Assembly (NCBI GenBank): GCA_001313365.1
Contig: BBFS01000157.1
Location: forward strand, 1-6,321
Origin: Paenarthrobacter nitroguajacolicus JCM 14115
Lineage (GTDB): Bacteria; Actinomycetota; Actinomycetes; Actinomycetales; Micrococcaceae
Direction: 5' to 3'
Length of the DNA stretch: 6,321 nt
Below, piece by piece: positions 1 through 6,321 of the stretch (positions are counted from its first letter, which is position 1; the number at the start of each line of letters is the position of its first letter). The position numbers and the translations under genes were made by a program. A model generated the notes under the pieces. That model did not search any database and was not told the origin of the DNA. It worked only from the letters and a program-made list of their open reading frames with translations.

Positions 1-54
1 AAACACGCGGGATGTGAACGAGCGTCCGGCCCAAACACGCGGGATGTGAGCGAG
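1..54. repeat. Two-copy direct tandem repeat, period 32
   Basis: A 22-base unit beginning AAACACGCGGGATGTGA occurs at 1-22 and 33-54 with a single difference (A18 against G50), giving a 32-base period. The spacer after the first copy (CGTCCGGCCC) is only partly retained after the second. The array touches the window edge, so more copies may lie upstream. It lies outside any supported gene. It could be the end of a short intergenic tandem array or a dispersed actinobacterial repeat; I cannot identify the family. Confidence 0.75.
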
Positions 55-96
55 GGTCTGTAACCTTCGACTCATACCCAGCCGACGCGCAGGAAA

Positions 97-115
97 TTAG
101 CTTAGGCTTACCTTC
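97..115 (+). promoter_or_regulatory. DtxR/IdeR-type iron box
   Basis: TTAGCTTAGGCTTACCTTC matches 15 of 19 positions of the actinobacterial consensus TTAGGTTAGSCTAACCTAA. The left half-site matches 8 of 9 and the right half-site 6 of 9. It ends one base before the ATG of the siderophore-interacting protein gene and overlaps the proposed -10 element. Iron-loaded repressor bound here should therefore block transcription, with expression rising under iron starvation. The functional match between site and gene makes chance unlikely. Confidence 0.83.
103..108 (+). promoter_or_regulatory. Probable -10 element of a leaderless promoter
   Basis: TAGGCT fits the TAnnnT pattern of actinobacterial -10 boxes and sits 7 bases before the A of ATG 116. 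That is the spacing expected if transcription starts at the start codon. The only purine-rich stretch upstream (AGGAAA, 91-96) is about 20 bases from the ATG, too far for a normal ribosome binding site, which supports a leaderless mRNA. No convincing -35 box is visible. Confidence 0.5.
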
Positions 116-961
116 ATGACTGCTCTCCCCGTCACTTCGTCCGCCTCACGTAAAACCCGTCCGCAGGTGAACCTGACCGTCCTGCGAAATGAACGCCTGT
201 CACCTCACATGGTGCGGATTGTGGCGGGCGGACCTGGTTTCAGCGACTACGCGAACAACGAATATGTGGACCGCTATATCAAAATCGTGTTTCCGCAGCC
301 GGGTGTCGAGTACGAACTCCCGCTGGACTTGTGGGCCATCCGCGAGACCATGCCGCGTGAGCAGTGGCCTCACACTCGCACGTACACCATCCGCTGGGTA
401 GACCTGGTAGCACAGGAACTGGCCATCGACTTTGTGGTGCACGGTGATGAAGGACTGGCCGGTCCTTGGGCTGTCGCCGCCAAGCCCGGCGATTCGCTCG
501 TCTTCACAGGTCCAGGCGGTGGGTACAGCCCCGCCCCCGGGGGGGCCGATTGGTACTTGTTCGCCGGCGACGACGCCGCGATACCAGCTATTGCGGCCTG
601 CGTGGAGGCCCTTGCTCCCGATGCCCGCGGAACCGTGTTCCTTGAAGTGGATAACGAGGCCGACATTCTTCCGATTTCCGCCCCCCCTGCCGGAGTGGAG
701 TTGCACTGGCTCCTCCGCAAGGGCGTCCAAGCGGGTTCCAGCGAGCTGCTTCTTGACGCCCTTCGCACCACCGAATGGTTGCCTGGACGCGTGGACGTCT
801 TCGCCCACGGCGAGCGGGGCTATATGAAAGGACTCCGCGAGATCTTCTTCGTGCAGCGCGGCTTGGAGCGTTCGCAGGTCTCACTGTCCGGCTATTGGGC
901 GCAGGGTCGCGTAGAGGAAGTTTTCCAAGCAGAGAAGAAGCTCCCAGTGGGACAGATCTAG
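116..961 (+). CDS. Siderophore-interacting protein (FAD-binding ferric-siderophore reductase, ViuB/SIP family)
   Basis: This 281-residue protein has the SIP-family layout: an N-terminal FAD-binding barrel followed by a C-terminal NAD(P)H-binding half. Visible motifs are RTYTIR at 88-93 (flavin-binding RxYTxR), DFVVHG at 105-110 with GPWA at 116-119, GDSLVFTGPGGGYSP at 125-139, LFAGDDAAIPAI at 148-159, HGERGYMKGLR at 231-241 and SGYWAQGRVEE at 258-268. Family members reduce ferric siderophores in the cytoplasm to release iron. There is no signal peptide or membrane segment. ATG 116 is preferred because it follows the iron box and -10 element directly; the next in-frame Met is residue 32, inside the conserved barrel. 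The gene stands alone and ends at a strong terminator. The frame is intact, but it holds two 7-base G/C runs (539-545 and 681-687), and the residue count near PGGADW may be one too many. Confidence 0.95.
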   Translation: MTALPVTSSASRKTRPQVNLTVLRNERLSPHMVRIVAGGPGFSDYANNEYVDRYIKIVFPQPGVEYELPLDLWAIRETMPREQWPHTRTYTIRWVDLVAQELAIDFVVHGDEGLAGPWAVAAKPGDSLVFTGPGGGYSPAPGGADWYLFAGDDAAIPAIAACVEALAPDARGTVFLEVDNEADILPISAPPAGVELHWLLRKGVQAGSSELLLDALRTTEWLPGRVDVFAHGERGYMKGLREIFFVQRGLERSQVSLSGYWAQGRVEEVFQAEKKLPVGQI

Positions 962-977
962 CCTCAGTCCTTAAAGC

Positions 978-1014
978 CGAACGGCGCCGCCTCCTGGCGG
1001 CGCCGTTCGTTTTT
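978..1014 (+). terminator. Rho-independent terminator between convergent genes
   Basis: CGAACGGCGCCGCC (978-991) pairs perfectly with GGCGGCGCCGTTCG (996-1009) across a TCCT loop, a 14-bp GC-rich stem, followed by five T (1010-1014). It starts 17 bases after the stop of the siderophore-interacting protein gene. The opposite-strand exporter gene stops at 1019, just beyond it. On the minus strand the stem is followed only by GCTTTAA, so it may also stop that operon, but less efficiently. Confidence 0.93.
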
Positions 1015-1018
1015 GACG

Positions 1019-2516
1019 TTAGCGCCTGCGTACCCTGCGCCGCTCGTTGCTGGACAGGCCCTTCGTCAGGGGGGGCCTGGCCAGGTTGTCACCGAGCACG
1101 ATGCCGGCCGCAACGCCCAGCACAATAGCGCCGGCGTTGAGCATGCCACCCGCACCCAGCAGTATGTTGCCGCCTTCAACGGTCAGGGCGTACATGGAAC
1201 GGAAGATCGTCAGACCGGGAAGCAGGATCAGCGCGGCCGGGACGGCCACTACAAGTTGCGGAGCACCCAGCTTGAGCGCCACGACGCGGCCCAACAAGCC
1301 GATAACCACCGCAGCGACGGCTGGCGACAAACGGTCGCCGAGGCCGGCTTCGCCAACACCCCCCCACAAGACGAAGAAGCCCACTATGCCCACTGCCGCC
1401 GTCGGGAGTAACAGCCGCATTTGCGTCTGCTCGGTGACGCCGATGGCGACCACCGCAATAGCAATAAGGACTGCTTGAATCCACAAGGGATACGCGTCGG
1501 GGGGGAATGTCTGGGTTACGTCCAGGACTGCGCTGCCCATCAGCGTTCCTACCACTACTGCGACGCCAATCCCCGCAACGATTGCGCCGAAAGTGAGCAA
1601 CGTGGAGAGGAAACGACCCGCGGCCGTTACCGGGAAGCCGTTGATGGCGTCTTGTACCGATGAAACAAGACGGCCCGTGGGGGAGAAGCAGCAGGATTCC
1701 ACCCGCCACCACAATGGATGGCGCAATTTCCACACCTGCCCAACGCAGCATCAGCGCGATGAAGGTGACCAGGAACGCGCACGCCATGGTGTTGAAGAAG
1801 TCAGCCGTCCGCCATCTGGCAAGTTGCCGGGAGAGCAGGCTGATCAGGATGTTGGAACCAAAAGCCACCGCGGACGCACCGATGCCACCACCCAGGACGC
1901 CCACGAAGACGGCGGCGAAGATGCCGAAGGCCATGGTGACCATCCACCGTGGGAAGGGTTTGGCACTGCGGATGATTTCATTCAACCTGCGCACGGCTTC
2001 GTCACGGCCCACTCCCCCGGCCACGATGTCCGTGACCAACTGGTGAACCTGGGCAAGGCCGGCGTAATTGTTGGTCCACGAGCGCACCACACGGAGCAGC
2101 GTGATGGGCGTCTGGTCTTTAGGCGCGTAGTTGATGGCCACCGACTGGTTGGTGATGTCCACTTCCACGTTCTTCAGGCCAAGGGCAGCCGTGACCGCAA
2201 TCATGCTGGTCTCCACCTCAAGGGCGCCCGCACCGTAACGGAACATCACTTCGGCCAGATGAAGGGCGAAGTCGATGGTCTTGCGGGCCGAAGCGTCCAC
2301 ACCCACCACTTGGATGGTGGGGTTGGCGTAAGGACTCCCGGCCAACCGGTCCACGATGTTCATGGGCGCCGTCGGCGGGCTGTCACCTTGAACCAAGCGC
2401 ATCAGCATGCGTTTGGCGTTGACGTTCTGCCGGACCTGGGACGGCCGCAACGGCTGGGTCTTGGGCAACCCGTCGGTATGGGGCCTGTTGGCGGACCCGT
2501 CGGGGCGTTCAGTCAC
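1019..2516 (-). CDS. thrE: Threonine/serine exporter, ThrE family (frameshifted as sequenced)
   Basis: An inner-membrane exporter resembling Corynebacterium ThrE, which exports L-threonine and L-serine. The first 279 residues hold the conserved soluble segment (FALHLAEVMFRYGAGALEVE at 83-102, then VEVDITNQSVAINY) and the first helices (about 191-222 and 241-279). After GGILLLLP the frame is lost at the five-G run 1679-1683. Removing one G restores TGRLVSSVQDAINGFP and several more hydrophobic helices through GGNILLGAGGMLNAGAIVLG to a basic RRRVRRR end. The repaired protein has 498 residues, close to the roughly 490 of the Corynebacterium protein, with both the N-terminal ThrE domain and the C-terminal ThrE_2 domain. 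The start is GTG 2516, with GGGAGG 8 bases upstream. It lies 27 nt after the stop of a Fem-like gene, so it is probably in the same operon. The unrepaired sequence would give a 446-residue product with a nonsense tail. Confidence 0.92.
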
Positions 2517-2524
2517 GCGGTGAT

Positions 2525-2530
2525 CCTCCC
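2525..2530 (-). promoter_or_regulatory. Ribosome binding site of the exporter gene
   Basis: GGGAGG on the minus strand lies 8 bases before GTG 2516. It is the strongest Shine-Dalgarno match in the window and fixes the GTG start. It sits in the 27-nt gap behind the preceding Fem-like gene, in which no terminator is visible. Confidence 0.75.
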
Positions 2531-2543
2531 TTGGCTTGTGTGA

Positions 2544-3888
2544 TTAGCGGTTCCTCCGAAATTTTCCTACTACCGGCAATTTCTCAAGTGGCAATCGTCC
2601 CAGTACTGTCTGGGCGACCCCTGCTAACTTCCTGACCGCACGGTAGCCGTGGAAGACGAGCGGGTTCACCGGCGCGACGAAATCACCCACCAACTGGACC
2701 ACCTCGCCACCGAAGCCCTTCTTGAATTCGTACCCGCCGTGCCCGGTCTCATCCTGGCCCTGGATGCCGAACGTGCCGTAGAAGTTGTAGCGCGAATAAC
2801 CATTGTTCAGTGCGTGCAACATCATGCCCCCAGTACAAGGACGTGGCGCCGTTGAAATAGATGTAGTCCTGAACCGTGCCACCAATGACGCACACCAGCT
2901 CGTCACCGGAGCACGCAAAATGGATGGCAGCCACCGTAGCGACACCGACGGAATCGGGGAAACGTTCGATGTCCTTGAGGCTGCGCTCGTAGCTGTCCAC
3001 GAGGTCCTGGACAACTTTGATGCGGTTGGCTTTCTTCTTGCTGCCGGTCTCCTCGACCTCACGCTTAAGGTCTGCCAAGGTCTTGGATTCGGCATCCAGA
3101 CGCTCCGTGATGGAGGCCCGATATTCGGGAATGTTGATCTTGGCCATCATGAGCTTGGTGAACTCGTCCGAAGTATTCCGTAGGAGTTGCTCGTAGTACT
3201 CGCGTTCGCGGTACGTGAAGCCCTTCTCGTCGCCGGCTGTGCTCAGTGCGTTGTAGAACTCATCCAGCGTTTCCAGCGTGGCCTGTTCCAGGTAGACGCC
3301 GTTCTTCTCGGCTTTACGGATGGCCTTGCGGGTGCGGTAGTTCATGCCCATGATGAGCTCTTCGGAATCAGCGATTCCGTCGAGTTGCTTGATGAACATC
3401 CAGTTGATGTTGGCGAAGTTCATGTCGAAGCCCTGATGCTTGAAGCCCAGGCCTTCGAACTCCTTCAGTAGTGGACGGTTGTCCTCAACTTCAGGGTGTT
3501 CGGCGCCCTCTTCATCACGCGCAATGTACCGGATGTTGGGAGAGATACGCAGCTCTGCAGCTTTCTTCGAGGCCGAATGCTTTTTCAACTGCTCGACGAC
3601 GAAGCGCACCACGGCGGCGTCGCTGTAGTCCATCAGGGCCCCTTGGCGCAATCTGCGGTTTTGTAGCCAGGCGGTTGGACGAGTAGACAAGTTTCCCCGC
3701 AGCAATGAGGCTGTCGCCGCGCGTCACGCCAAAAAGCTCAACTTCCTGGCCACGGGCACGCTGGAAGCGCGTGAGGTCCATGGACTGGATGAAGCTGCCT
3801 GGGGGGGATGTCCCTTGGCGAATGTCTCGAAATCAGCGTCACTGAGAATCACGAATTCCATGTCGGTTCCAGCCTCGATCGGAGTCAA
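2544..3888 (-). CDS. FemA/FemB-like peptidoglycan bridge aminoacyltransferase with coiled-coil arm (multiply frameshifted as sequenced)
   Basis: Fem-family enzymes transfer amino acids from aminoacyl-tRNA to the stem-peptide lysine of lipid-linked peptidoglycan precursors, building the interpeptide bridge at the inner face of the membrane. The repaired 447-residue protein shows GSFIQSMDL near residue 30, NRLGYKTADCAKGALMDYSD at 71-90, GMNYRTRKAIRKAEKNG at 181-197, a charged coiled-coil arm at about 255-310, DYIYFNGATSLYWG at 341-354, and RYNFYGTFG at 366-374 followed by KKGFGGEVVQLVGDF. Frame breaks are at 3801-3807 (two extra G, or one missing), 3667-3668 (one C missing), 3636-3642 (one C or G missing) and 2827-2831 (one C extra). 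TTG 3888 is preferred because GAGGT (3900-3896) sits 7 bases upstream; ATG 3861 is an in-frame alternative without a good ribosome binding site. The acceptor position and amino acid (Ala, Ser, Thr or Gly) cannot be read from the sequence. Confidence 0.92.
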
Positions 3889-3895
3889 AGAAATT

Positions 3896-3900
3896 ACCTC
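3896..3900 (-). promoter_or_regulatory. Ribosome binding site deciding a TTG start
   Basis: GAGGT on the minus strand, within AGGTGAGG, lies 7 bases before TTG 3888 of the second Fem-like gene. ATG 3861, 27 bases further in and in the same frame, has only a weak GGA upstream. The site therefore favours the TTG start, adding nine residues. Confidence 0.6.
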
Positions 3901-3975
3901 ACCTATAAAGTAGATTGCACCCGTTGGTGGCCGGGGGGGCGGGCCTGAAGTTGGTTTGCTGGCTGCGGGTGGCCG

Positions 3976-5065
3976 TCAGTAGAACTGGCCACCGGTACGC
4001 ATGGTTTCGAGTCGGCGGAAGATGCGTTCCGCACCCTTGAGCCACAGCTTGTGGCGGACAGGTCCCAGGACAAGGTCATAGCAACCCACAAAGTCCGTTA
4101 CGGTCTTGGTGAAGCTCGTCTTGAACAATCCCATGCCGTACAGGGGGGTGGGTCTTGTCCTTGATCCTTGCTGCGGGGGGCGTGCCACAGAAGTCGTACT
4201 CCACGCATCCGAGTTCCTGCATCCGCTGGATCGCCGCCCACTGGGCCAGATGGGAATCACCGTACTGTTTGCGGTTCTGGGTGGAGCCGCCGTCCTTGTA
4301 CGTAGCTTTGGATCCGTAGTTGATGACGAAAGCACCGACACTTGGTGCACCGTCTTCGTGGATGAAGAAGAAGTGTCCCTGGCCGCGGCTGCAGAACTCT
4401 TCCCAGAACTTGGAATAGTACTCGTAGCTCCGCAGCGGCATGGCACCCTTGGCGTTCACGGTGTTCTGCATGAGGGCGTAGAGCTTGCGGTAGCTGTCTT
4501 CGCCCGGCTCAGCCTGAACCACCTCGCAACCCTCACGTTCAGCCCTGCGAACTGCGTTGCGGGCACGTGAGGAAATGCTGCGCAAGACTTCATTAGCGGG
4601 CGCTGCAATGTCCAGCAACGCCGTGGAGTCGTTGGACTGGATGTTGGGAGCCTTCACCAAGCCAGCAGCTTGAAGTTCTGCCACGGCCTCAGCCGAGTCA
4701 ACAATGTCAGGCTCGATCTTGATGGTGAAGACGTTCATCTTCTTCTCACGGGCCAGGGCGGCTACTGCTTTCAGGGCGGGCTGGATGTCGCTGACATCCA
4801 GGACGTCCGGTCCCTTGATGACGTACCAAAGCCGACCCATCACAGGGAACTTCTTCTCCAGGAGCAAGTTGTAGCTGCTGTAGTCCAGGGTCTCGATGAC
4901 GAGCCGGCGGACCAACCAGCCGTTACCGTCCTTGACTGCCGCGTAGGCGTCCGACTGCAGCATGTTGCCGCCGTTCGGATTCGCCGTGACGTGCTTGTCC
5001 CAGTTATCGATTTCCTCGGCGGTGGCAAAGCGGGCGGTAAATTCTCGCAAGGTGGCCGTGTCCAA
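3976..5065 (-). CDS. FemX-like peptidoglycan bridge aminoacyltransferase without coiled-coil arm (frameshifted as sequenced)
   Basis: This is a second Fem-family (GNAT-fold) aminoacyltransferase. Visible features are an N-terminal GGNMLQSDAYAAVK at 32-45, RLWYVIKGPDVLD at 78-90, SSRARNAVRRAEREGCEV at 165-182 (the Fem signature helix), YKDGGST at 256-262 and VEYDFCGTPPAARIKDKTHP at 288-307. The frame breaks at the six-G run 4143-4148. Removing one G joins the N-terminal part to LYGMGLFKTSFTKTVTDFVG and an end at GGQFY, 362 residues in all. It lacks the long coiled-coil insertion of its neighbour, as in shorter FemX/MurM-type members, so it may add the first bridge residue and the neighbour later ones; that order is inference. 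The only practical upstream start is TTG 5065 (in-frame TGA lies upstream), with TTG 5050 as an alternative; neither has a strong ribosome binding site. The next gene starts 87 nt downstream. Confidence 0.92.
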
Positions 5066-5127
5066 TCTCAGGTTTTGGTGCAGTGTTCAAAAGCGTAGTG
5101 CGCATGCGGACATGCAGCCCCAAGTCT

Positions 5128-5156
5128 ATCGGGGGGGTATGTGGATATCCCCCGAT
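5128..5156. other. GC-rich hairpin between nuclease and Fem genes
   Basis: ATC plus a seven-G run then TAT (5128-5140) faces ATATCCCCCGAT (5145-5156) across a GTGG loop. With six G instead of seven, the stem would be 12 bp with one G-T pair; as sequenced, one G bulges out. It lies 20 bases beyond the nuclease stop and about 60 bases before the FemX-like start on the minus strand. It has no T tract on either side, so it is at best an atypical terminator or an mRNA-stabilising structure. Confidence 0.4.
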
Positions 5157-5176
5157 TCTGCTGGCTTACCAGGGGC

Positions 5177-6019
5177 TTAGAGCCTAATCTGGTCTGCCTT
5201 CTCCAGCCTGATGGCCCGGAGTTCCACGCCGGATTCCCGCTGCCCACTGACAAGTCGGTCTGCGCCGATGAGTCTGCTGAGGCTGAGCCCGGTAAGGTCC
5301 GCGATCTGCCCAATAGGTACTTGGAACGTCCTGAACGGTCCAAGCGGCGGTGGTTCACCTTCAAGGAGCCGTTGGCTGATGGCCTTCTTTAGCTCCACTT
5401 TGCCCAGCATCGGCGATTGGTCCAGGACAAAGCCGACGGCGGCCAGCTTGGCATCGTTGGTCCATGCCGCGATCTTCCAGAACTTTCGAGGGATCTGAAC
5501 TCCCCTGTATACGGGATCGTCATCGAGGAACACCGGCCCCCGTGAACACGCTCAGCTTTGCTTCATACGCGTCAGCGTGGCCCAAAACGTGGTCTTCGAG
5601 CCCTACCCAGAGCTCTTTGCCTTGGTTGAAGTCATCAATCTGTGGTGCCGCGTTGGTGTAGCTAAAGGTGTCCTGGTTGGCCTTCTTGGCTGTTGCGGCT
5701 TCGCCCCACACGGGATCCAGCGCCGGACGAGGTGCCCGCGATCAAAGGCGTTGCTCCTGTACAGATCCGGGCCAGCCTGCTGCTCCCGTGGGATCCTGTC
5801 ATCCAAATGCCATGAACCCTCGCGGGCCAGGGGGGGTATCAGTTCCTTGCCGTTGATGTTCACACCCACAATCGCTGCGAGCTTCCGGGAAGCCCGGAAG
5901 CGTACAGAAAAGTGGGTGTAGTCCAAAAGTGTCGTAGTAGCCGACGGACTGGGCAGTTCAAGCCGTGTCCGCAAAAAGTCCCTGCTGTATCCCCCCCGCT
6001 CATGGATACAGCATGGCAT
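5177..6019 (-). CDS. DNA/RNA non-specific endonuclease (NUC1/EndoG-like, frameshifted as sequenced)
   Basis: This is a sugar-non-specific endonuclease of the beta-beta-alpha-metal fold that cleaves DNA and RNA with a metal ion. The repaired 280-residue protein contains GYSRDFL at 10-16, DYTHFSV at 33-39, WHLDDRIP at 70-77, the catalytic DRGH at 93-96 (His96 the general base), SYTNAAPQ at 120-127, FNQ at 130-132 (Asn131 the likely metal ligand), Glu141, and GEPPPLGPFRTFQVP in the C-terminal third. Two frame breaks need repair: one missing G/C near 5720-5721, just after HLVRR, and one extra C in 5537-5541, after SVFTG. The changes cancel in length. ATG 6019 overlaps the stop of the small upstream gene as TGATG, but actinobacterial relatives usually have a longer N-terminus, and a seven-C run at 5991-5997 makes the start uncertain; ATG 6003 is an alternative if that run is really five long. 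No signal peptide is visible, so an intracellular role is more likely than secretion. Confidence 0.88.
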
Positions 6020-6027
6020 CAGGGACT
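5977..6027 (-). promoter_or_regulatory. Attenuator-like hairpin over the nuclease start
   Basis: On the minus strand AGTCCCTG (6027-6020) pairs with CAGGGACT (5984-5977), and CTGTATCC (6011-6004) pairs with GGATACAG (5992-5985). The arms are contiguous on the 3' side, while ATGCCATG (6019-6012) bulges on the 5' side and an 11-base loop holds another ATG. A T tract (5977-5973) follows. The stop of the upstream small ORF and the nuclease ATG both lie inside the structure. The descending arm also encodes the family-typical GYSRDFL, so it could be coincidental. Confidence 0.4.
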
Positions 6028-6270
6028 GACGGAATTAGGGCGTCGGGCCTTTCGCCGCTCAAGGAGTGCCAACACAATGCCCACCAGCGGCCCAGCGACA
6101 GGGGCCGCGAACGCCAGCACCACCAACGCAATCCGAACTCCGGGTGAGAAGGATTTCGTGCTGAGTACCAGAACCAGGGCAGCCATGACCAAGAGAACTG
6201 CCACTGCTCCGACTCCCAATACTGCGGCCTCCCACACCGTTGGAATTAAGGGATCTACTTCATCATTCAT
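6019..6270 (-). CDS. Small two-helix membrane protein, unknown function
   Basis: This 83-residue protein has an acidic N-terminus (MNDEVDP), two strongly hydrophobic segments at about 12-36 and 46-70, a short STKSFSPGVR connection, and a basic tail (ERRKARR). That pattern suggests a two-pass inner-membrane protein with both ends in the cytoplasm. The second helix, with AAPVAGP, is loosely reminiscent of the short two-helix domain before phospholipase D nucleases, but the match is too weak to name. ATG 6270 is preceded 5 bases upstream by an eight-G run (6283-6276) that could act as a ribosome binding site. The TGA stop overlaps the nuclease ATG (TGATG), suggesting translational coupling. I do not recognise the family. 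Confidence 0.6.
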   Translation of the reverse strand: MNDEVDPLIPTVWEAAVLGVGAVAVLLVMAALVLVLSTKSFSPGVRIALVVLAFAAPVAGPLVGIVLALLERRKARRPNSVSP

Positions 6271-6321
6271 GCATTCCCCCCCCAGACATGATCTGAAATC
6301 TCAGCCTACAGACTCAGCATT

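Noticed and set aside
1..54. CRISPR array
   Set aside because: Only two copies are present, the spacer is 10 bases, and there are no cas genes nearby.
200..808. Minus-strand open frames opposite the siderophore-interacting protein gene
   Set aside because: They show no family features and no ribosome binding site, while the plus-strand frame carries all SIP motifs.
1593..2543. Long plus-strand open frame of 316 codons opposite the exporter gene
   Set aside because: Its composition is rich in His, Gly, Asp and Arg with no recognisable domain, and it exactly overlays the conserved ThrE coding sequence on the other strand; a high-GC shadow frame.
2803..3471. Plus-strand open frames opposite the second Fem-like gene
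   Set aside because: These are antisense shadows of the coiled-coil and signature-helix region; they have no domain of their own.
3901..3920. Internal promoter (TACTTT or TTATAG as -10) before the second Fem-like gene
   Set aside because: The AT-rich patch is suggestive, but no -35 partner at proper spacing is visible, so I did not list it.
5103..5116. Short inverted repeat GCATG/CATGC upstream of the FemX-like gene
   Set aside because: A five-base arm is easily found by chance, and no known operator matches it.
1679..5997. Phase variation through poly-G/C tracts
   Set aside because: The tracts affect unrelated genes, several frames are broken more than once, and losses also occur in two- to four-base runs, which is not how contingency tracts behave. 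Sequence error is simpler.
5177..6270. Nuclease plus small membrane protein as a new toxin, immunity or defence pair
   Set aside because: The nuclease has no signal peptide, toxin-delivery domain or repeat region, and the small protein shows no immunity-protein features. The gene overlap alone does not support such a system.

Overview
The window looks like chromosomal DNA from a high-GC actinobacterium, most likely Arthrobacter or Paenarthrobacter. The evidence is the DtxR/IdeR-type iron box, the GC-rich codon choice with GTG and TTG starts, a ThrE carrying both exporter domains, and a tandem pair of FemA/FemX-like peptidoglycan bridge enzymes, which suits the branched-bridge (A3-alpha) cell wall of that group. 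The genus is inferred from protein resemblance; no rRNA or other phylogenetic marker is present.

Layout: a short tandem repeat (1-54) is followed by one plus-strand gene for an iron-regulated siderophore-interacting flavin reductase (116-961). A strong intrinsic terminator (978-1014) separates it from a convergent minus-strand series. Read in the direction of transcription, right to left, that series is a small two-helix membrane protein (6270-6019), a DNA/RNA non-specific endonuclease (6019-5177) whose start overlaps the preceding stop, a FemX-like aminoacyltransferase without a coiled-coil arm (5065-3976), a second FemA/FemB-like aminoacyltransferase with the arm (3888-2544), and a ThrE-type threonine/serine exporter (2516-1019).

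Function: the two Fem proteins probably add successive amino acids from aminoacyl-tRNA to the lysine of a lipid-linked peptidoglycan precursor. The exporter follows the second one after only 27 nt with a good ribosome binding site, so bridge synthesis and Ser/Thr handling may be co-transcribed. The siderophore gene is an independent iron-starvation unit.

The main oddity is sequence quality. All four large minus-strand genes are broken by frameshifts, at least eight in total. Each can be repaired by adding or removing one or two G/C bases, nearly always in a G/C run, and the repaired proteins are family-like and full length (498, 447, 362 and 280 residues). Runs of exactly seven G or C are greatly over-represented (ten, against two runs of six). 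I read this as homopolymer-length error in the sequence rather than gene decay or phase variation. No CRISPR array, RNA gene, insertion sequence, prophage or recognisable new defence system is visible.
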